Positions 46,075 through 56,700 of a stretch of 64,000 bases of DNA are shown one piece after another. Position 1 is the stretch's first letter, and each line of letters begins with the position of its first letter. Below the pieces are notes generated by a model. That model saw only the letters and a program-made list of their open reading frames with translations. It searched no databases and had not been told where the DNA came from. Source of the stretch: Aliikangiella sp. G2MR2-5 (GTDB lineage: Bacteria > Pseudomonadota > Gammaproteobacteria > Enterobacterales > Kangiellaceae); assembly GCF_015687155.1 (NCBI RefSeq), contig NZ_JADPQF010000001.1, positions 248,001-312,000 on the forward strand, given 5' to 3'. The translations under genes and the position numbers were made by a program.

Positions 46075-46458
46075 ATGAAACATCTCAATAACTCGCGGCA
46101 ACATGGGGCAACCATGTGGACAACTTTGTCCTTCGTTTTGATGATCGGCTTTATCGCTTTTCTTGCCTTTAAACTAAGCCAGGCTTACCTTGATCATGGA
46201 ATTGTTCGAGGTTCGATGCAGGAAATTGCAAATCACCATGAGTTCCAGCGTATGACTGCCAAGCAAATTGCTGAGAGTATCAAGAAGCGTCTGATTATCG
46301 ATAGTATCAGAGATTTTGACAAAGATGCTTTTAAGGTGGTGCGTGAGAAGTCAGGAGAAAAGTACATTCTTATTGATTATTCCAAAACAGTTCATATCGC
46401 TGGTAATGTTTCTGCCCTGGTCGAATTTAAAGAAGAAATTCGACCGGAACGGAAGTAA
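46075..46458 (+). CDS. DUF4845 small membrane protein
   Basis: This 127-residue protein has one N-terminal membrane helix (WTTLSFVLMIGFIAFLAFKL, about 14-33) and a small polar domain. DUF4845 proteins are regularly found between lepB and rnc in gammaproteobacteria; the N-terminus looks pilin-like but a function is not established. The assignment rests on this position and general layout. Confidence 0.85.
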   Translation: MKHLNNSRQHGATMWTTLSFVLMIGFIAFLAFKLSQAYLDHGIVRGSMQEIANHHEFQRMTAKQIAESIKKRLIIDSIRDFDKDAFKVVREKSGEKYILIDYSKTVHIAGNVSALVEFKEEIRPERK

Positions 46459-46491
46459 AGCCTCCTAGAATCGCTTTGTAAAAGTAGCTCA

Positions 46492-47181
46492 ATGTATCCT
46501 GGAAACAATCTAAAAAAACTTCAGTCTCGAATCGACTACCAGTTCGTTGATGTCGAATATTTGAAGCAAGCTTTGACACATCGCTCCGCGAGTAGTCAGC
46601 ATAATGAGCGTCTGGAGTTTCTTGGGGATGCAGTGCTAGGCAATATTATAGCGCTTAAACTTTTTCAATTGTTTCCTGATGCTGACGAAGGTCAGTTGAG
46701 CAGGCTAAGAGCTTTTCTGGTTAAAGAGAAAGCGTTGTTTGAGTTAGCGCAAGAGCTCGCGCTTGGTGATTTCCTGAAACTAGGAAGCGGAGAGCTTAAA
46801 AGCGGTGGTTTCCGACGAGCTTCGATTCTTTCCGATGCCTTTGAAGCGCTCATTGGTGCAGTTTATCTCGATGGTGGCTTTGATAAAACTCAGAGTATGG
46901 TTCTTAGTCTATATAAGGAAAAGCTATCTTCACTATCTTTGGATATGGCTGAGAAAGATCCTAAAACGCAACTGCAAGAATGGCTGCAAGCACGAAATAT
47001 CGAAACGCCTGAATATCAGGTTACCCGTTCATCTGGCAAAGACCATGCGAAGACCTATTGGGTAAGTTGTCATATAAACTATAGAAATTATCAAACTGAG
47101 GGACAAGGTGCCAGTCGCAGAAAAGCAGAACAAGCTGCGGCTAGTGAAATTCTTCAGATGATAAAGGCTGAGCCTAAATAA
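46492..47181 (+). CDS. rnc: Ribonuclease III
   Basis: RNase III cleaves double-stranded RNA in rRNA processing and mRNA control. The 229-residue protein has the catalytic signature HNERLEFLGDAVLG (about 37-50), the second acidic cluster SDAFEALIGAVYLDGG, and a C-terminal dsRNA-binding domain (DPKTQLQEWLQ ... GASRRKAEQAAASEIL). It is followed by era, the common pairing. Confidence 0.97.
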   Translation: MYPGNNLKKLQSRIDYQFVDVEYLKQALTHRSASSQHNERLEFLGDAVLGNIIALKLFQLFPDADEGQLSRLRAFLVKEKALFELAQELALGDFLKLGSGELKSGGFRRASILSDAFEALIGAVYLDGGFDKTQSMVLSLYKEKLSSLSLDMAEKDPKTQLQEWLQARNIETPEYQVTRSSGKDHAKTYWVSCHINYRNYQTEGQGASRRKAEQAAASEILQMIKAEPK

Positions 47182-47199
47182 ATTTGGAAATTGATTAAT

Positions 47200-48108
47200 A
47201 TGGTAGCACCTGATACTCGCTGTGGTTTTGTTGCTTTCGTTGGACGTCCCAATGTTGGTAAATCAACCTTACTAAATCGTTTACTCGGCCACAAGTTAAG
47301 CATAACATCGAGAAAGCCTCAAACCACTCGCCATAGAATTCTTGGAATTGATACATTTGATAAAAATCAGCTTATCTATGTAGATACTCCTGGCTTACAT
47401 AAAGAGGAGCCAAAGGCCATAAATCGATTGATGAATCGAGCTGCCTCTAGCTCTATTGAGGATGTAGATGCTGTCGTATTTGTTGTTGAACCTGAGCGAT
47501 GGACTCAAGATGATCAGCTAGTGCTGGACCACATTAAATCAACTAATACACCCATCTACTTATTCTTAAACAAAGTCGATAAGCTGGAAGACAAAGAAAA
47601 GCTATTACCGCAGTTGCAATTTCTTGCTGATTTGCATGATTTTAAACAAATCATCCCAGGTTCAGCATTAAAAGGAAAACAAGTGGATGAGCTAAAAAGG
47701 CATCTCGTCAATGAAATGCCACATAGTGAATTTATTTTTCCGGAAGACTATTATACAGACCGTAGTGAACGGTTTCTTGCTGCAGAAATTATTCGAGAAA
47801 AATTGATCCGACAACTCGGGCAGGAATTGCCTTATGCTATTACAGTTGAAATTGAGCAATTTAAAACTGACGATGACGGCCTGCTTAGAATTAACGGCCT
47901 TATTTATGTAGAGAGAAACGGTCAGAAGTCCATTGTAATTGGTAAAAGTGGAAGCCGACTAAAAAAAGTTGGTAGCGAAGCCCGGTTGGAAATGAAAAAG
48001 CTATTTGGCCAAAAAGTTCATTTGGAGCTGTGGGTTAAGGTGAAAGATGGCTGGTCAGATGATGAACGCTCACTCCGCTCTTTAGGGTTTAATGACTTTG
48101 AAAATTAA
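47200..48108 (+). CDS. era: GTPase Era
   Basis: Era is a ribosome-maturation GTPase acting on 16S rRNA. The 302-residue product has G1 GRPNVGKST, the KPQTTRHRI effector loop, VDTPGLH, NKVDKL and a C-terminal KH domain ([20 protein letters not shown]). The ATG at 47200 gives the standard length; an in-frame TTG three codons earlier is less likely. Confidence 0.97.
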   Translation: MVAPDTRCGFVAFVGRPNVGKSTLLNRLLGHKLSITSRKPQTTRHRILGIDTFDKNQLIYVDTPGLHKEEPKAINRLMNRAASSSIEDVDAVVFVVEPERWTQDDQLVLDHIKSTNTPIYLFLNKVDKLEDKEKLLPQLQFLADLHDFKQIIPGSALKGKQVDELKRHLVNEMPHSEFIFPEDYYTDRSERFLAAEIIREKLIRQLGQELPYAITVEIEQFKTDDDGLLRINGLIYVERNGQKSIVIGKSGSRLKKVGSEARLEMKKLFGQKVHLELWVKVKDGWSDDERSLRSLGFNDFEN

Positions 48109-48120
48109 TTTAATTTTTAC

Positions 48121-48909
48121 GTGAATACTAGCCAAAGTACAGCAATAGCATTTGTTTTACATCAGCGTCCTTATCAGGAATCGAGCGTTATTCTTCAGTT
48201 GTTTACTTACCAGTTTGGAATTGTTTCCTGTTTGGTTAAAGGGTTAAAAGGTAAGCGATCCCAAGCGAGAAAAGCGATTCTACAGCCTTTCAAGTTGTTG
48301 ACAATTGAGTTTGCTGGAAAAGGCGAGCTTAAAATCCTGATTAGCTGCGAGTTGACTGAGTTAAACTTTGAGCGAGGCGACCAAAGCGCTAAAAATAGTC
48401 ATCACAATTTTCCCAAGCATGTATTTTTGACAGGCGAGAGATTGGCGTGTGGTTTTTACTTGAACGAACTCTTATTGAGAGCGCTGCCTAAGTCACAAGA
48501 GTTCCCTATCGTATTCAATGCCTATATTGAAGCATTGTTCGAAGTAATTGGTGGTGACGCTTTGGCGGCAGCTTTGAGAAAATTTGAAATACAGTTAATC
48601 ACTGAACTAGGGATAGCCCCGGACTGGGAGTTTGACACTGACTCTCAACCTATACAGCCATTAAAAAACTATCGATTTGTCGCAGAAGAAGGATTTCAGG
48701 TCGCTGAAAATGAGTCAGTGTATATTAAGAGTCAAAACCTGACCGATTACAGCATGTTTTCAGGTAAATACATTCGAGCCTTAGCGGAAGGTCATTTTAC
48801 AGAAGACAACTTGCGCGCATGTCGCGGTTTGATGAGAGAGCTATTACGCCAAGTTATTGGGAATAAGCCTTTACAGAGTAGAAAATTGTGGCAACATAGC
48901 CAAAAATAG
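48121..48909 (+). CDS. recO: DNA repair protein RecO
   Basis: RecO anneals single strands and loads RecA with RecR. The 262-residue product has the N-terminal OB fold (AFVLHQRPYQESSVILQLFT; GIVSCLVKGLKGKRSQ) and the helical C-terminal domain. It starts at GTG 48121, 12 bases after era. The zinc-binding cysteines of some RecOs are not evident, as is usual in gammaproteobacteria. Confidence 0.94.
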   Translation: MNTSQSTAIAFVLHQRPYQESSVILQLFTYQFGIVSCLVKGLKGKRSQARKAILQPFKLLTIEFAGKGELKILISCELTELNFERGDQSAKNSHHNFPKHVFLTGERLACGFYLNELLLRALPKSQEFPIVFNAYIEALFEVIGGDALAAALRKFEIQLITELGIAPDWEFDTDSQPIQPLKNYRFVAEEGFQVAENESVYIKSQNLTDYSMFSGKYIRALAEGHFTEDNLRACRGLMRELLRQVIGNKPLQSRKLWQHSQK

Positions 48910-48939
48910 CAATACTGATGCTTTTAAAGTGAGTGATTA

Positions 48940-49680
48940 ATGAACCAATCCAATTCAATTTTACTTGGTGTAAATGTTGACCATGTCGCAACAATAAGGC
49001 AGGCCAGAGGAGTTGATTACCCTCAGCTTGTGCAAGCTGCATTAGTCGCAGAGCAAGCTGGCGCAGATGGTATAACAATACATCTGCGAGAAGACCGAAG
49101 ACATATTCAGGATCGTGATGTTGAGTTGGTACGAGAGTGTATCAACTCTCGACTCAATCTTGAGATGGCAGTTACCAATGAAATGATTACTATCGCAAAG
49201 AAGACCAAACCTGAATATGTTTGTTTGGTTCCAGAAAAGCGAGAAGAGGTGACGACTGAGGGTGGGCTTGATGTATGTGGCAATATGGACCGTGTTCGTC
49301 GAGCATGCGAGGAACTTGGTGCTGAAGGAATCAAGGTTTCTTTGTTTATTGACGCTGAGCCACGACAAATTGAGGCTGCAAGTGCTGTTGGTGCACCTTT
49401 TATTGAAATTCATACCGGACATTATGCTGACGCAAGGGATGAAAGAACAAAAGGCGAGCAGTACCGTATGATTTGCGAAGGTGTAAAACAGGCTAAAGAC
49501 TTAGGTCTGATGGTTAATGCCGGCCATGGGCTCCATTACCATAATGTTGCTCCAATTGCCGCGATAAAAGAAATATACGAACTCAATATTGGTCACGCTA
49601 TTATCGCTCAAGCAGTCTTTAGTGGTCTCGCCAAGGCGGTAACTGACATGAAGTCTATTATGGTTAGTGCGCGACGATGA
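48940..49680 (+). CDS. pdxJ: Pyridoxine 5'-phosphate synthase PdxJ
   Basis: PdxJ condenses 1-deoxy-D-xylulose 5-phosphate with 3-amino-2-oxopropyl phosphate in vitamin B6 synthesis. The 246-residue TIM barrel shows [47 protein letters not shown] and [11 protein letters not shown], all typical. The stop overlaps the acpS start by four bases (ATGA). Confidence 0.97.
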   Translation: MNQSNSILLGVNVDHVATIRQARGVDYPQLVQAALVAEQAGADGITIHLREDRRHIQDRDVELVRECINSRLNLEMAVTNEMITIAKKTKPEYVCLVPEKREEVTTEGGLDVCGNMDRVRRACEELGAEGIKVSLFIDAEPRQIEAASAVGAPFIEIHTGHYADARDERTKGEQYRMICEGVKQAKDLGLMVNAGHGLHYHNVAPIAAIKEIYELNIGHAIIAQAVFSGLAKAVTDMKSIMVSARR

Positions 49681-50057
49681 GCATTTGGGGAATAGGCATT
49701 GATCTTTGCGAAATTAGTCGCGTTGAGCGTTCTCTAGAGAAACACGGTGAAAAATTTGCTGAGAAAATACTGGGACCGGATGAGATGGATAAATTCAGGC
49801 GGCACCGCTTCCCGGGTCGGTTTCTGGCCAAGCGCTTTGCAGCGAAAGAAGCCTTCGCAAAAGCATTGGGAACCGGAATAGCTGAAAATGTTACCTTGCC
49901 TAGTATTCAGGTGAAAAATGACGATAGAGGTAAACCAGAGCTAATACTCTGCGACGGGGCTCTGGATCGATTTCTTAAGTTTGGGTGCAAAAGAACGCAC
50001 TTGTCTATTTCTGATGAAAAGCAAATGGCTATTGCTCAGGTTTTAATTGAGAACTAA
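49677..50057 (+). CDS. acpS: Holo-acyl-carrier-protein synthase AcpS
   Basis: AcpS transfers 4'-phosphopantetheine from CoA to acyl carrier protein. The 126-residue product has the conserved [13 protein letters not shown] and the [20 protein letters not shown] motif, with the metal-binding aspartate and glutamate. It ends the lepA-led operon. Confidence 0.96.
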   Translation: MSIWGIGIDLCEISRVERSLEKHGEKFAEKILGPDEMDKFRRHRFPGRFLAKRFAAKEAFAKALGTGIAENVTLPSIQVKNDDRGKPELILCDGALDRFLKFGCKRTHLSISDEKQMAIAQVLIEN

Positions 50058-50096
50058 GACCAACTGATGTTGAACTTGGCAAATTCCCCAATTTCA

Positions 50097-50126
50097 TTGG
50101 ATAACACCGTTGCTCTAGGCTAAAAT
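50097..50126 (+). promoter_or_regulatory. Possible sigma-70 promoter for mreC
   Basis: TTGGAT (50097-50102) and TAAAAT (50121-50126) are separated by 18 bases in the acpS-mreC gap. The match is moderate. It would start transcription near 50133, about 45 bases before the proposed mreC start. Confidence 0.4.
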
Positions 50127-50177
50127 AGCAAAAAAATTCAATAGCTTAGTATAAATTCTGAACTTAAGGTCTTTTCT

Positions 50178-51023
50178 ATTAAAACACTATTTGCACAAGG
50201 GACATCGCACACATCTCGGCTATTTATTGCCGTGGTGCTTTCTTGTGCCCTCATGTTCATTGATCATCACCAGCAACACTTGAAGTGGTTGAGAAATGGC
50301 ATAGCGACTTTTATTACTCCTATAGTGTTTTTGGCTGATATACCCGCCGATTTTTTTGCCTGGGGTGGCGAAAACCTGATGAGCCGAAGCCAACTGAGAC
50401 AGGAAAATACCAAGCTGAAGAATGAGTCTCTGGTTTTAAAAGCACAGCTACAGAAGTTCGTTGCTATCCAGGCTGAAAACGCTCGATTAAGAAATTTGCT
50501 AGGAAATGAGAACAAGCAGATTGAAAGGCGTTTAGTCGCTGAAATTATTCAGATAGATTCTGACCCCTTTAGTCTGAGATTCTTAATCAATAAAGGGAGT
50601 GCTGACGACATTTATATTGGACAAACCGTTATTGATGCATATGGCATTATAGGGCAAGTTGTTGAAGTTTCTACTTACACCTCAAGAGTCCTAATGATTT
50701 CGGATGCAACTCATGCTATACCGGTAAAGGTTAATAGAAACGGAGTTCGGGCGACTCTTGTTGGAACCGGTCAAATTGATCTCCTCGCTTTGCAATATGT
50801 CCCGGATACAATGGATATCAAAGTCGGAGATTTATTATTGAGTTCGGGCCTTGGAGAGCGTTTTCCTGATGGTTATCCAGTAGCGACTGTTAGTCTGGTT
50901 GAGCACAATCCAGGGCAGGATTATGCAAAAATTTTTGCAAAGCCCGTTGCACAGCTGGAACGCAGTTCACTTGTTTTGCTTGTATGGACTGACAAAGAAC
51001 GGGAGAAAGTCGATGCAAGGTAA
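50178..51023 (+). CDS. mreC: Rod-shape protein MreC, apparently with an ATT start
   Basis: MreC is a periplasmic coiled-coil scaffold of the elongasome. From ATT at 50178 the 281-residue product begins (M)KTLFAQGTSHTSRLF-, continues into the membrane helix IAVVLSCALMF, a coiled coil (about 75-110) and the beta domain. That N-terminus matches the MKPLFSQGP-type start of MreC. No ATG, GTG or TTG exists in frame between the upstream stop (50142) and GTG at 50232, which would cut the membrane anchor and has no ribosome site. AAGG lies 8 bases before the ATT. No mreB precedes it. Confidence 0.88.
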   Translation: MKTLFAQGTSHTSRLFIAVVLSCALMFIDHHQQHLKWLRNGIATFITPIVFLADIPADFFAWGGENLMSRSQLRQENTKLKNESLVLKAQLQKFVAIQAENARLRNLLGNENKQIERRLVAEIIQIDSDPFSLRFLINKGSADDIYIGQTVIDAYGIIGQVVEVSTYTSRVLMISDATHAIPVKVNRNGVRATLVGTGQIDLLALQYVPDTMDIKVGDLLLSSGLGERFPDGYPVATVSLVEHNPGQDYAKIFAKPVAQLERSSLVLLVWTDKEREKVDAR

Positions 51024-51501
51024 GGCCGATTCCCACGGCACTTTTGCTATTATCATATCCTTTGCTGTGGCTATGTTACTCAACGTTATGCCACTTCCAG
51101 AAGTGATTGCTACATTTAAGCCTGACTGGGTGGCTTTGGTATTAGTTTATTGGGTGATGGCACTTCCAAATAGAGTCGGGGTGTTTTCCGGCTGGGCTTT
51201 AGGGTTATTTGTTGATGTTCTTTATGGGACTCTGTTTGGTATTCACGCGGTATCTTTTGCTGTAGTCGCATTTATCATCCAAATTATTTATCACCGACTA
51301 AGGTTATTCCCACGATGGAAACAAGCCGTAAACATTGCTGTCGTGGTGGGTATTCATCGATTAATCGTGATAACACTAACAGGAATCGTAGAACCAGTTA
51401 AAGTAGATTATCGTTACTGGTTACCATTAATTGGTGTGGCAGTGCTTTGGCCCTGGGTATTTGTTTTGTTAAGGGATGTACGAAGAAAATTTTGCTCTTA
51501 G
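51013..51501 (+). CDS. mreD: Rod-shape protein MreD
   Basis: MreD is a small integral membrane partner of MreC. The 162-residue product has five or six hydrophobic helices (FAIIISFAVAMLLNVMPLPE; WVALVLVYWVMALPNRVGVF; GWALGLFVDVLYGTLFGIHA). The ATG at 51013 with GAGAAAG upstream overlaps mreC by 11 bases; a longer reading into mreC is rejected. Confidence 0.93.
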   Translation: MQGKADSHGTFAIIISFAVAMLLNVMPLPEVIATFKPDWVALVLVYWVMALPNRVGVFSGWALGLFVDVLYGTLFGIHAVSFAVVAFIIQIIYHRLRLFPRWKQAVNIAVVVGIHRLIVITLTGIVEPVKVDYRYWLPLIGVAVLWPWVFVLLRDVRRKFCS

Positions 51502-51608
51502 TAATTTTGTTGTGTAGTTATTTTTGGCTGATTTTGCAGGGAGCAAGCAGAAAAATTGACCAATATTTAGGTCAAATACCTTAACTAATTTAAAGGAAAA
51601 ATTTAATC

Positions 51609-52220
51609 GTGTTTGTTTTACCTGGTTCGATTTCCGTGATCCTTGCGTCTCAGTCTCCTCGCCGGAGAGAGCTACTTGCGCAAATAGGTATTGCTTACGA
51701 GTTATGTCACGTAGATATCGATGAATCAGTAATACCGGGTGAACCTCCTCTGACTTATGTTAAAAGAATGGCTGAGAGTAAAGCAGAAGCTGCGTGGGAC
51801 AGTGAACAATATCGGCAGATTGAAGATTATTCTTCTAAACCAATTATTTCTGCTGATACCTGCATCGAATGGCAGGGACAAATTCTTGGCAAACCTGAAA
51901 ATGAAGCTGATGCAGTAAGAATGTTGACTTCGTTGTCGGGTGAAACCCATAAAGTTCATTCTGCAGTAGCAATTAAAAGTGGAAACTACTCGGATACAGC
52001 TATTTCAACTAGTCGCGTAACTTTTGCCTTATTATCAGAAGATGAAATTCGGCACTATTGTGAGACAGCTGAAGGTGTCGACAAAGCAGGAGCCTATGCT
52101 ATACAGGGAGCTGCTGCTCAGTTTGTTAGTGAGCTTGCTGGTAGTTACTCCGGGGTAGTGGGATTACCACTTTATGAAACCAGTATACTAGTCAAAAATT
52201 TTCTTGAGAGAGCTCAATGA
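51609..52220 (+). CDS. maf: Maf family nucleotide pyrophosphatase (YhdE-like)
   Basis: Maf/YhdE proteins hydrolyse non-canonical and some canonical nucleoside triphosphates. The 203-residue product has the substrate loop LASQSPRRRELLAQIG, the SADTCIEWQGQILGKP segment and the conserved DKAGAYAIQGAAAQFV. It starts at GTG 51609 and overlaps rng by four bases. Confidence 0.94.
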   Translation: MFVLPGSISVILASQSPRRRELLAQIGIAYELCHVDIDESVIPGEPPLTYVKRMAESKAEAAWDSEQYRQIEDYSSKPIISADTCIEWQGQILGKPENEADAVRMLTSLSGETHKVHSAVAIKSGNYSDTAISTSRVTFALLSEDEIRHYCETAEGVDKAGAYAIQGAAAQFVSELAGSYSGVVGLPLYETSILVKNFLERAQ

Positions 52221-53692
52221 AAGAAGAAATTTTGATCAATGTTTCGTCGCAAGAAGTGAGAGCAGCAATTATTGAAAATGGCATGCTGCAAGAGCTCTAT
52301 CTTGAAAGAGCGTCGAGTCGTGGGTTGGTAGGTAATATCTATCGCGGTAAAGTTATTCGAGTTCTTCCTGGAATGCAGGCGGCATTTATCGACATTGGTA
52401 GAGAGCGTTCGGCATTCTTGCATGCTGCAGAAATTTTACCTATTTCTGAAACAGAATTAATCGAAAACGAAAATATTGCAACACCCGATATCAATGAACT
52501 CCTGCATTTAGGGCAAACTATTACAGTTCAGGTTATTAAAGATGAGTTAGGTACAAAGGGAGCAAGGTTAACGACACATTTAACTTTACCATCTCGTTAT
52601 CTGGTATTGATGCCAGATAATCAGCATATTGGAGTCTCACAAAGAATTGAAGATGAGGTCGAGCGTCGTCGCCTGAAAAGTATATTTAACAAGGATGAAG
52701 AGGGAGATGATACAACTCCCGGGTACATTGTAAGAACCGCTGCAGAAGGGGCTGATGCGAAAGATCTGTTAAGAGATGCCGATTTTCTGCAAAAGCTATG
52801 GCAAACAATAAAAGGAAAAATAACTAAGGCAAAGGCGCCGTGCCTTGTCTACGAGGAACTCGATTTACCTCTTCGTTTGATCAGAGACCTGGTACCGTCA
52901 GATGTGGAAACTATCAAGGTCGATTCAGAGTCAGTTCATGCTCGTTTGCTATCATTTGTTGATGAGTTTGTACCTGCTGTAAGACGGTGTCTGGAACTTT
53001 ACCGTGGAGAACGGCCTTTATTTGACGTATACAATGTAGAAGACGAAATAGAAAAAGCACTACATAGAAAGGTACAGTTAAAGTCTGGCGGGTATTTGGT
53101 GATTGAACAGACTGAGGCCATGGTGACAATTGATGTAAATACCGGCGCTTTTGTAGGCTATCGCAATCTTGAAGATACTATTTTTAAGACGAATCTGGAA
53201 GCAGCTTCAGCGCTAGCAAGACAGCTTAGGCTTAGAAATCTTGGCGGTATGATAATTATCGACTTTATTGACATGAAAGATGAAGAGCATAAGCGTCAGG
53301 TATTGAGAACCCTTGAAAAAGCGTTAGAACGAGACTACGCAAAAAATCATATTTCTGAGGTGTCTTCTCTAGGGCTGGTTCAAATGACTCGAAAAAGAAA
53401 CCGAGAGAGTCTTGAGCACCTTTTATGTGAGCCTTGTCCAACTTGTGAAAGCCGCGGAAGTATAAAAACCGCACAAACGATTTGTTACGAAATTTTTAGA
53501 GAACTCTATCGTTCTGCAAGAGCTTATGATGCTCAAAAATATCTGGTTCTTGCTTCTCAGGAAGTTGTCGACAGAATGTTAGATGAGGAGGCCTCTCACT
53601 TAGCTGAGTTAGAATCAATGATTGAAAGACCGATTCGTTTTCAGGCAGAGCGGCTATATACTCAAGAGCAATTTGACGTTGTCTTAATGTAA
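52217..53692 (+). CDS. rng: Ribonuclease G
   Basis: RNase G processes 16S rRNA 5' ends and some mRNAs. The 491-residue product is the short form without the RNase E scaffold tail. The S1 domain (GNIYRGKVIRVLPGMQAAFI), the catalytic region (MVTIDVNTGAFVGYRNLEDT; GGMIIIDFIDMK) and the zinc-link CPTC motif (CEPCPTCESRGSI) are present. It follows maf, as in E. coli. Confidence 0.96.
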   Translation: MKEEILINVSSQEVRAAIIENGMLQELYLERASSRGLVGNIYRGKVIRVLPGMQAAFIDIGRERSAFLHAAEILPISETELIENENIATPDINELLHLGQTITVQVIKDELGTKGARLTTHLTLPSRYLVLMPDNQHIGVSQRIEDEVERRRLKSIFNKDEEGDDTTPGYIVRTAAEGADAKDLLRDADFLQKLWQTIKGKITKAKAPCLVYEELDLPLRLIRDLVPSDVETIKVDSESVHARLLSFVDEFVPAVRRCLELYRGERPLFDVYNVEDEIEKALHRKVQLKSGGYLVIEQTEAMVTIDVNTGAFVGYRNLEDTIFKTNLEAASALARQLRLRNLGGMIIIDFIDMKDEEHKRQVLRTLEKALERDYAKNHISEVSSLGLVQMTRKRNRESLEHLLCEPCPTCESRGSIKTAQTICYEIFRELYRSARAYDAQKYLVLASQEVVDRMLDEEASHLAELESMIERPIRFQAERLYTQEQFDVVLM

Positions 53693-53706
53693 GAAAGGTT
53701 CTACCT

Positions 53707-56700
53707 GTGTCAAAGAAACGGAAAAGCCAACCACACAGCCTGCTCGCCCTAATTGTTAATAAACTTTGGCTTCTTCTTGCTTCGCTGATAATCATTACCG
53801 CGATTGTATTTACTCTTCTTAGAGTGCTACTACCTCATCTCAATTATTTTAAACAAGACATTGAAAACTGGGTTGAAAATAGCTATGGCATCAATATTAG
53901 TTTTGACCAAATAGAAGGAGAGTGGGCTGCTTCAGGTCCGGTTCTATCATTTAATAATATTGCACTGCAGGCAAGCGGTGGCCAGCTCAATCTAGTCGAA
54001 GTCAAACAGCTTTCTATTTATGTGGATGGCATTTCATCCATACTTGCCGGTCAATTGGTAACTGAAGATATTCATATTGATGGTGCTTCTCTGAGCTTCA
54101 TTCTTGGTCGAAAGTTGGGTGTAAGGTTGGATACGATAGAGCCTAAAGAGCAAGTGGAGCAGTATTCTACCGATCTACAAAATACTTCAAATCAATTTTT
54201 ACGCTCTTTATTCGCGCAAAAGAAATTAACAGTCACTCATTCAAACTTACTATTGGAAACACTGAGTGGGCGACAATTCGCTTACGATTTAGATGAGTTA
54301 AGTATCCGCAATTATGACCAGATTCACCAGCTAACAGGAAGGTTGGTAGATAAAACGAATGGCGTGATAAAACTCGTTGCTGAGATATACGGGAATCCTT
54401 CCAGTGACGATAGTTATACCAATCTATATATGGAAGGAAAGAATATTGATATAGCGAAACTACCCGTGCTGTTAGAAAATCCAAGATTAAAACCGGAAAA
54501 GGGGCTGCTAAGCTGGAGACTATGGACTGAGTGGAGAAATAACCGATGGCAGCAAGCGTTGGGAGATATGGAAATAGCGGAATTGGATTGGCATGATGAA
54601 ATTACTGGAAAAAATGATACAAACACTTCTCAAAGTATCCTCAAATTAGAAAAAATATCTAACCGGTTTAGTTGGGATTTTCTTAGTGATAATAATGGAA
54701 TATTCAAGTTATATGATTTGAATTTAAGGAAAAATGAATCTGAAATTACCAGTCTGCCAGAGGCATATTTACTCTTTGAACAGAAAGAGTCTCTGGTCAC
54801 CTGGGATTTTGTATTGCAAAAATTACAGGTAGATGACCTTACAGGTTATCTGGACCTGTTGATCGGTGAAACTGTTAAAAGCCAGAAGCGAATCTCTTCC
54901 GGCATATCAATGCAACTGAGTCAGTTTGGTATTCGTTTGCACCGAAAAAATCACCGTTGGGAATCTCCAGCTCTGGTGGCCAATTTTTCTGACTTAAGTT
55001 ACGAAAAAATCATGGGCATTCCTGTGGTTAAGGGCTTTAGTGGAGAACTTTCATTTATAAATGATATTGGAAGCGCAAGACTTTATGGCAGCAATGTTTC
55101 ATTGGATTTTGATAAGCTTTTTAGAAAACCTATTCAGGTTGATGATATAGATTTACGTTTTAACTGGAGTGGTGATAACGAACGAAGACTTAATCTGAAT
55201 GTTGAGTACCTTAAGGCGAAAAACAGTGATTTGGCGATTAAAGCAAGTGCTCGCTTTTTCTTTCAAGATGGAAAGCCTGTTTTATCTCTCTTTTCTGAGC
55301 TCAATGATTTAAATGCTGCTAGCAAGTCTCTTTATTTACCTGTAGGTATCATGAGTAACGGCTTAGTTGAATATTTGGACAGGAGTGTAAAAACGGGAAC
55401 GCTACCCTATGTCAAAGCCGTTGTACATGGTCCGCTCGAATCATTCCCTTTTGATAATACTGATGGGGTATTTTCAATCTTTGGACAACTTGATAACGCA
55501 CGTTTTGAGTACCTGCCAGAATGGCCCGCAGTAGAGAACTTGAACGCTGAATTGCTTTTCGAAGGAAATGGTATGGATTTAAAGGCTCTTGCTGCGCAAG
55601 CAGGAGGAAATACTGTCAACACTGCAAGAGCTGTAATAAAAGATTTCTCTGAAGAAAATACGCCGTTTGAGCTTTTTGTTGATGCAACGGTAAAGGATAA
55701 CCTCGGAGTAGACTACTTGTCTGAAACGCCAATAAAAGATGTTGTTGAGGGGTTGGGTACGATTGATTTTCAGGGGAGAGCGAAAGCAAAAATTGATATG
55801 AGTTTTGGGCTTGAGGATCCTTCAAATCTTGTTATAGATGGAAGTATTAAATTGTCCAAAGGCGAAAGCGCTATTAAAGTTGACGCATTAATTGTAGATA
55901 ACATAGATGGAAGTGTTGATTTCAATGAAAAAGGAATCAAGCCAAGTATTCTAAAAGCTCGTTTGGCGGGTGAACCGCTTAAGGTACAAGTTAGTCAGAA
56001 GGTAATTGAGGGAGATAAAGAAGAAAAAATTGTAAACATTCGGGCTGATGGACGATTGAATAGTCAATTGCTCGCTAGTTATGCAGGTGAAAGAATTGGG
56101 GCTTATATTCGAGGAAGCTCTGATTTGGATATTCAGATAAATGCTGGTAGTGGCCAGAATAAAGGAGCACTAGTTGAAGTAAAAAGTAGCCTGAACGGAC
56201 TTGCCTTTGATTTTCCTGGTATCTTTGCAAAAGGAAAAGAAGAAACATCTCCCATAAAACTGGTTGTAGAGTCGAAAGCAGAAAAATCAATAGCACATCT
56301 TAATTGGAGCCGGTTGAAAGGTAAATGGTCGCTACCTGAATTAAAAAATAGATTACAAGCAGTTCAAAGTGAAACATCTGAGCCGTTGGGCAAACAGTCA
56401 AAAAGCCCTAAGGGGGGCGTGTTCTATTTCGGTCTTGATAAAAAGCTGCCACAAAGTATGCCTGAAGGGATTGTCGTAGAAGGCAAGCTGAATGAAATTA
56501 TTTTTAGCGAGTGGAAAGAGTTCTTAGATGGTGTGTATCAGCCTGATGCGCGGTCGAAGACTTTGAATGTAAGTCAACAAGAGCCTCGTTTTGCACTCAA
56601 TGTTTCTGCTAATCAGTTAAAATTTGAGTTTATGACGTTAAACGAAGTAGAGTTGGCCCTTCATCAGCCACAAAGCAGTCAATGGGTTGTAGGTGTCCAC

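Noticed and set aside
51556-51575. TTGACC/GGTCAA inverted repeat before maf as terminator or operator
   Set aside because: Six-base arms with an 8-base AT loop and no T run; too weak to support either role.
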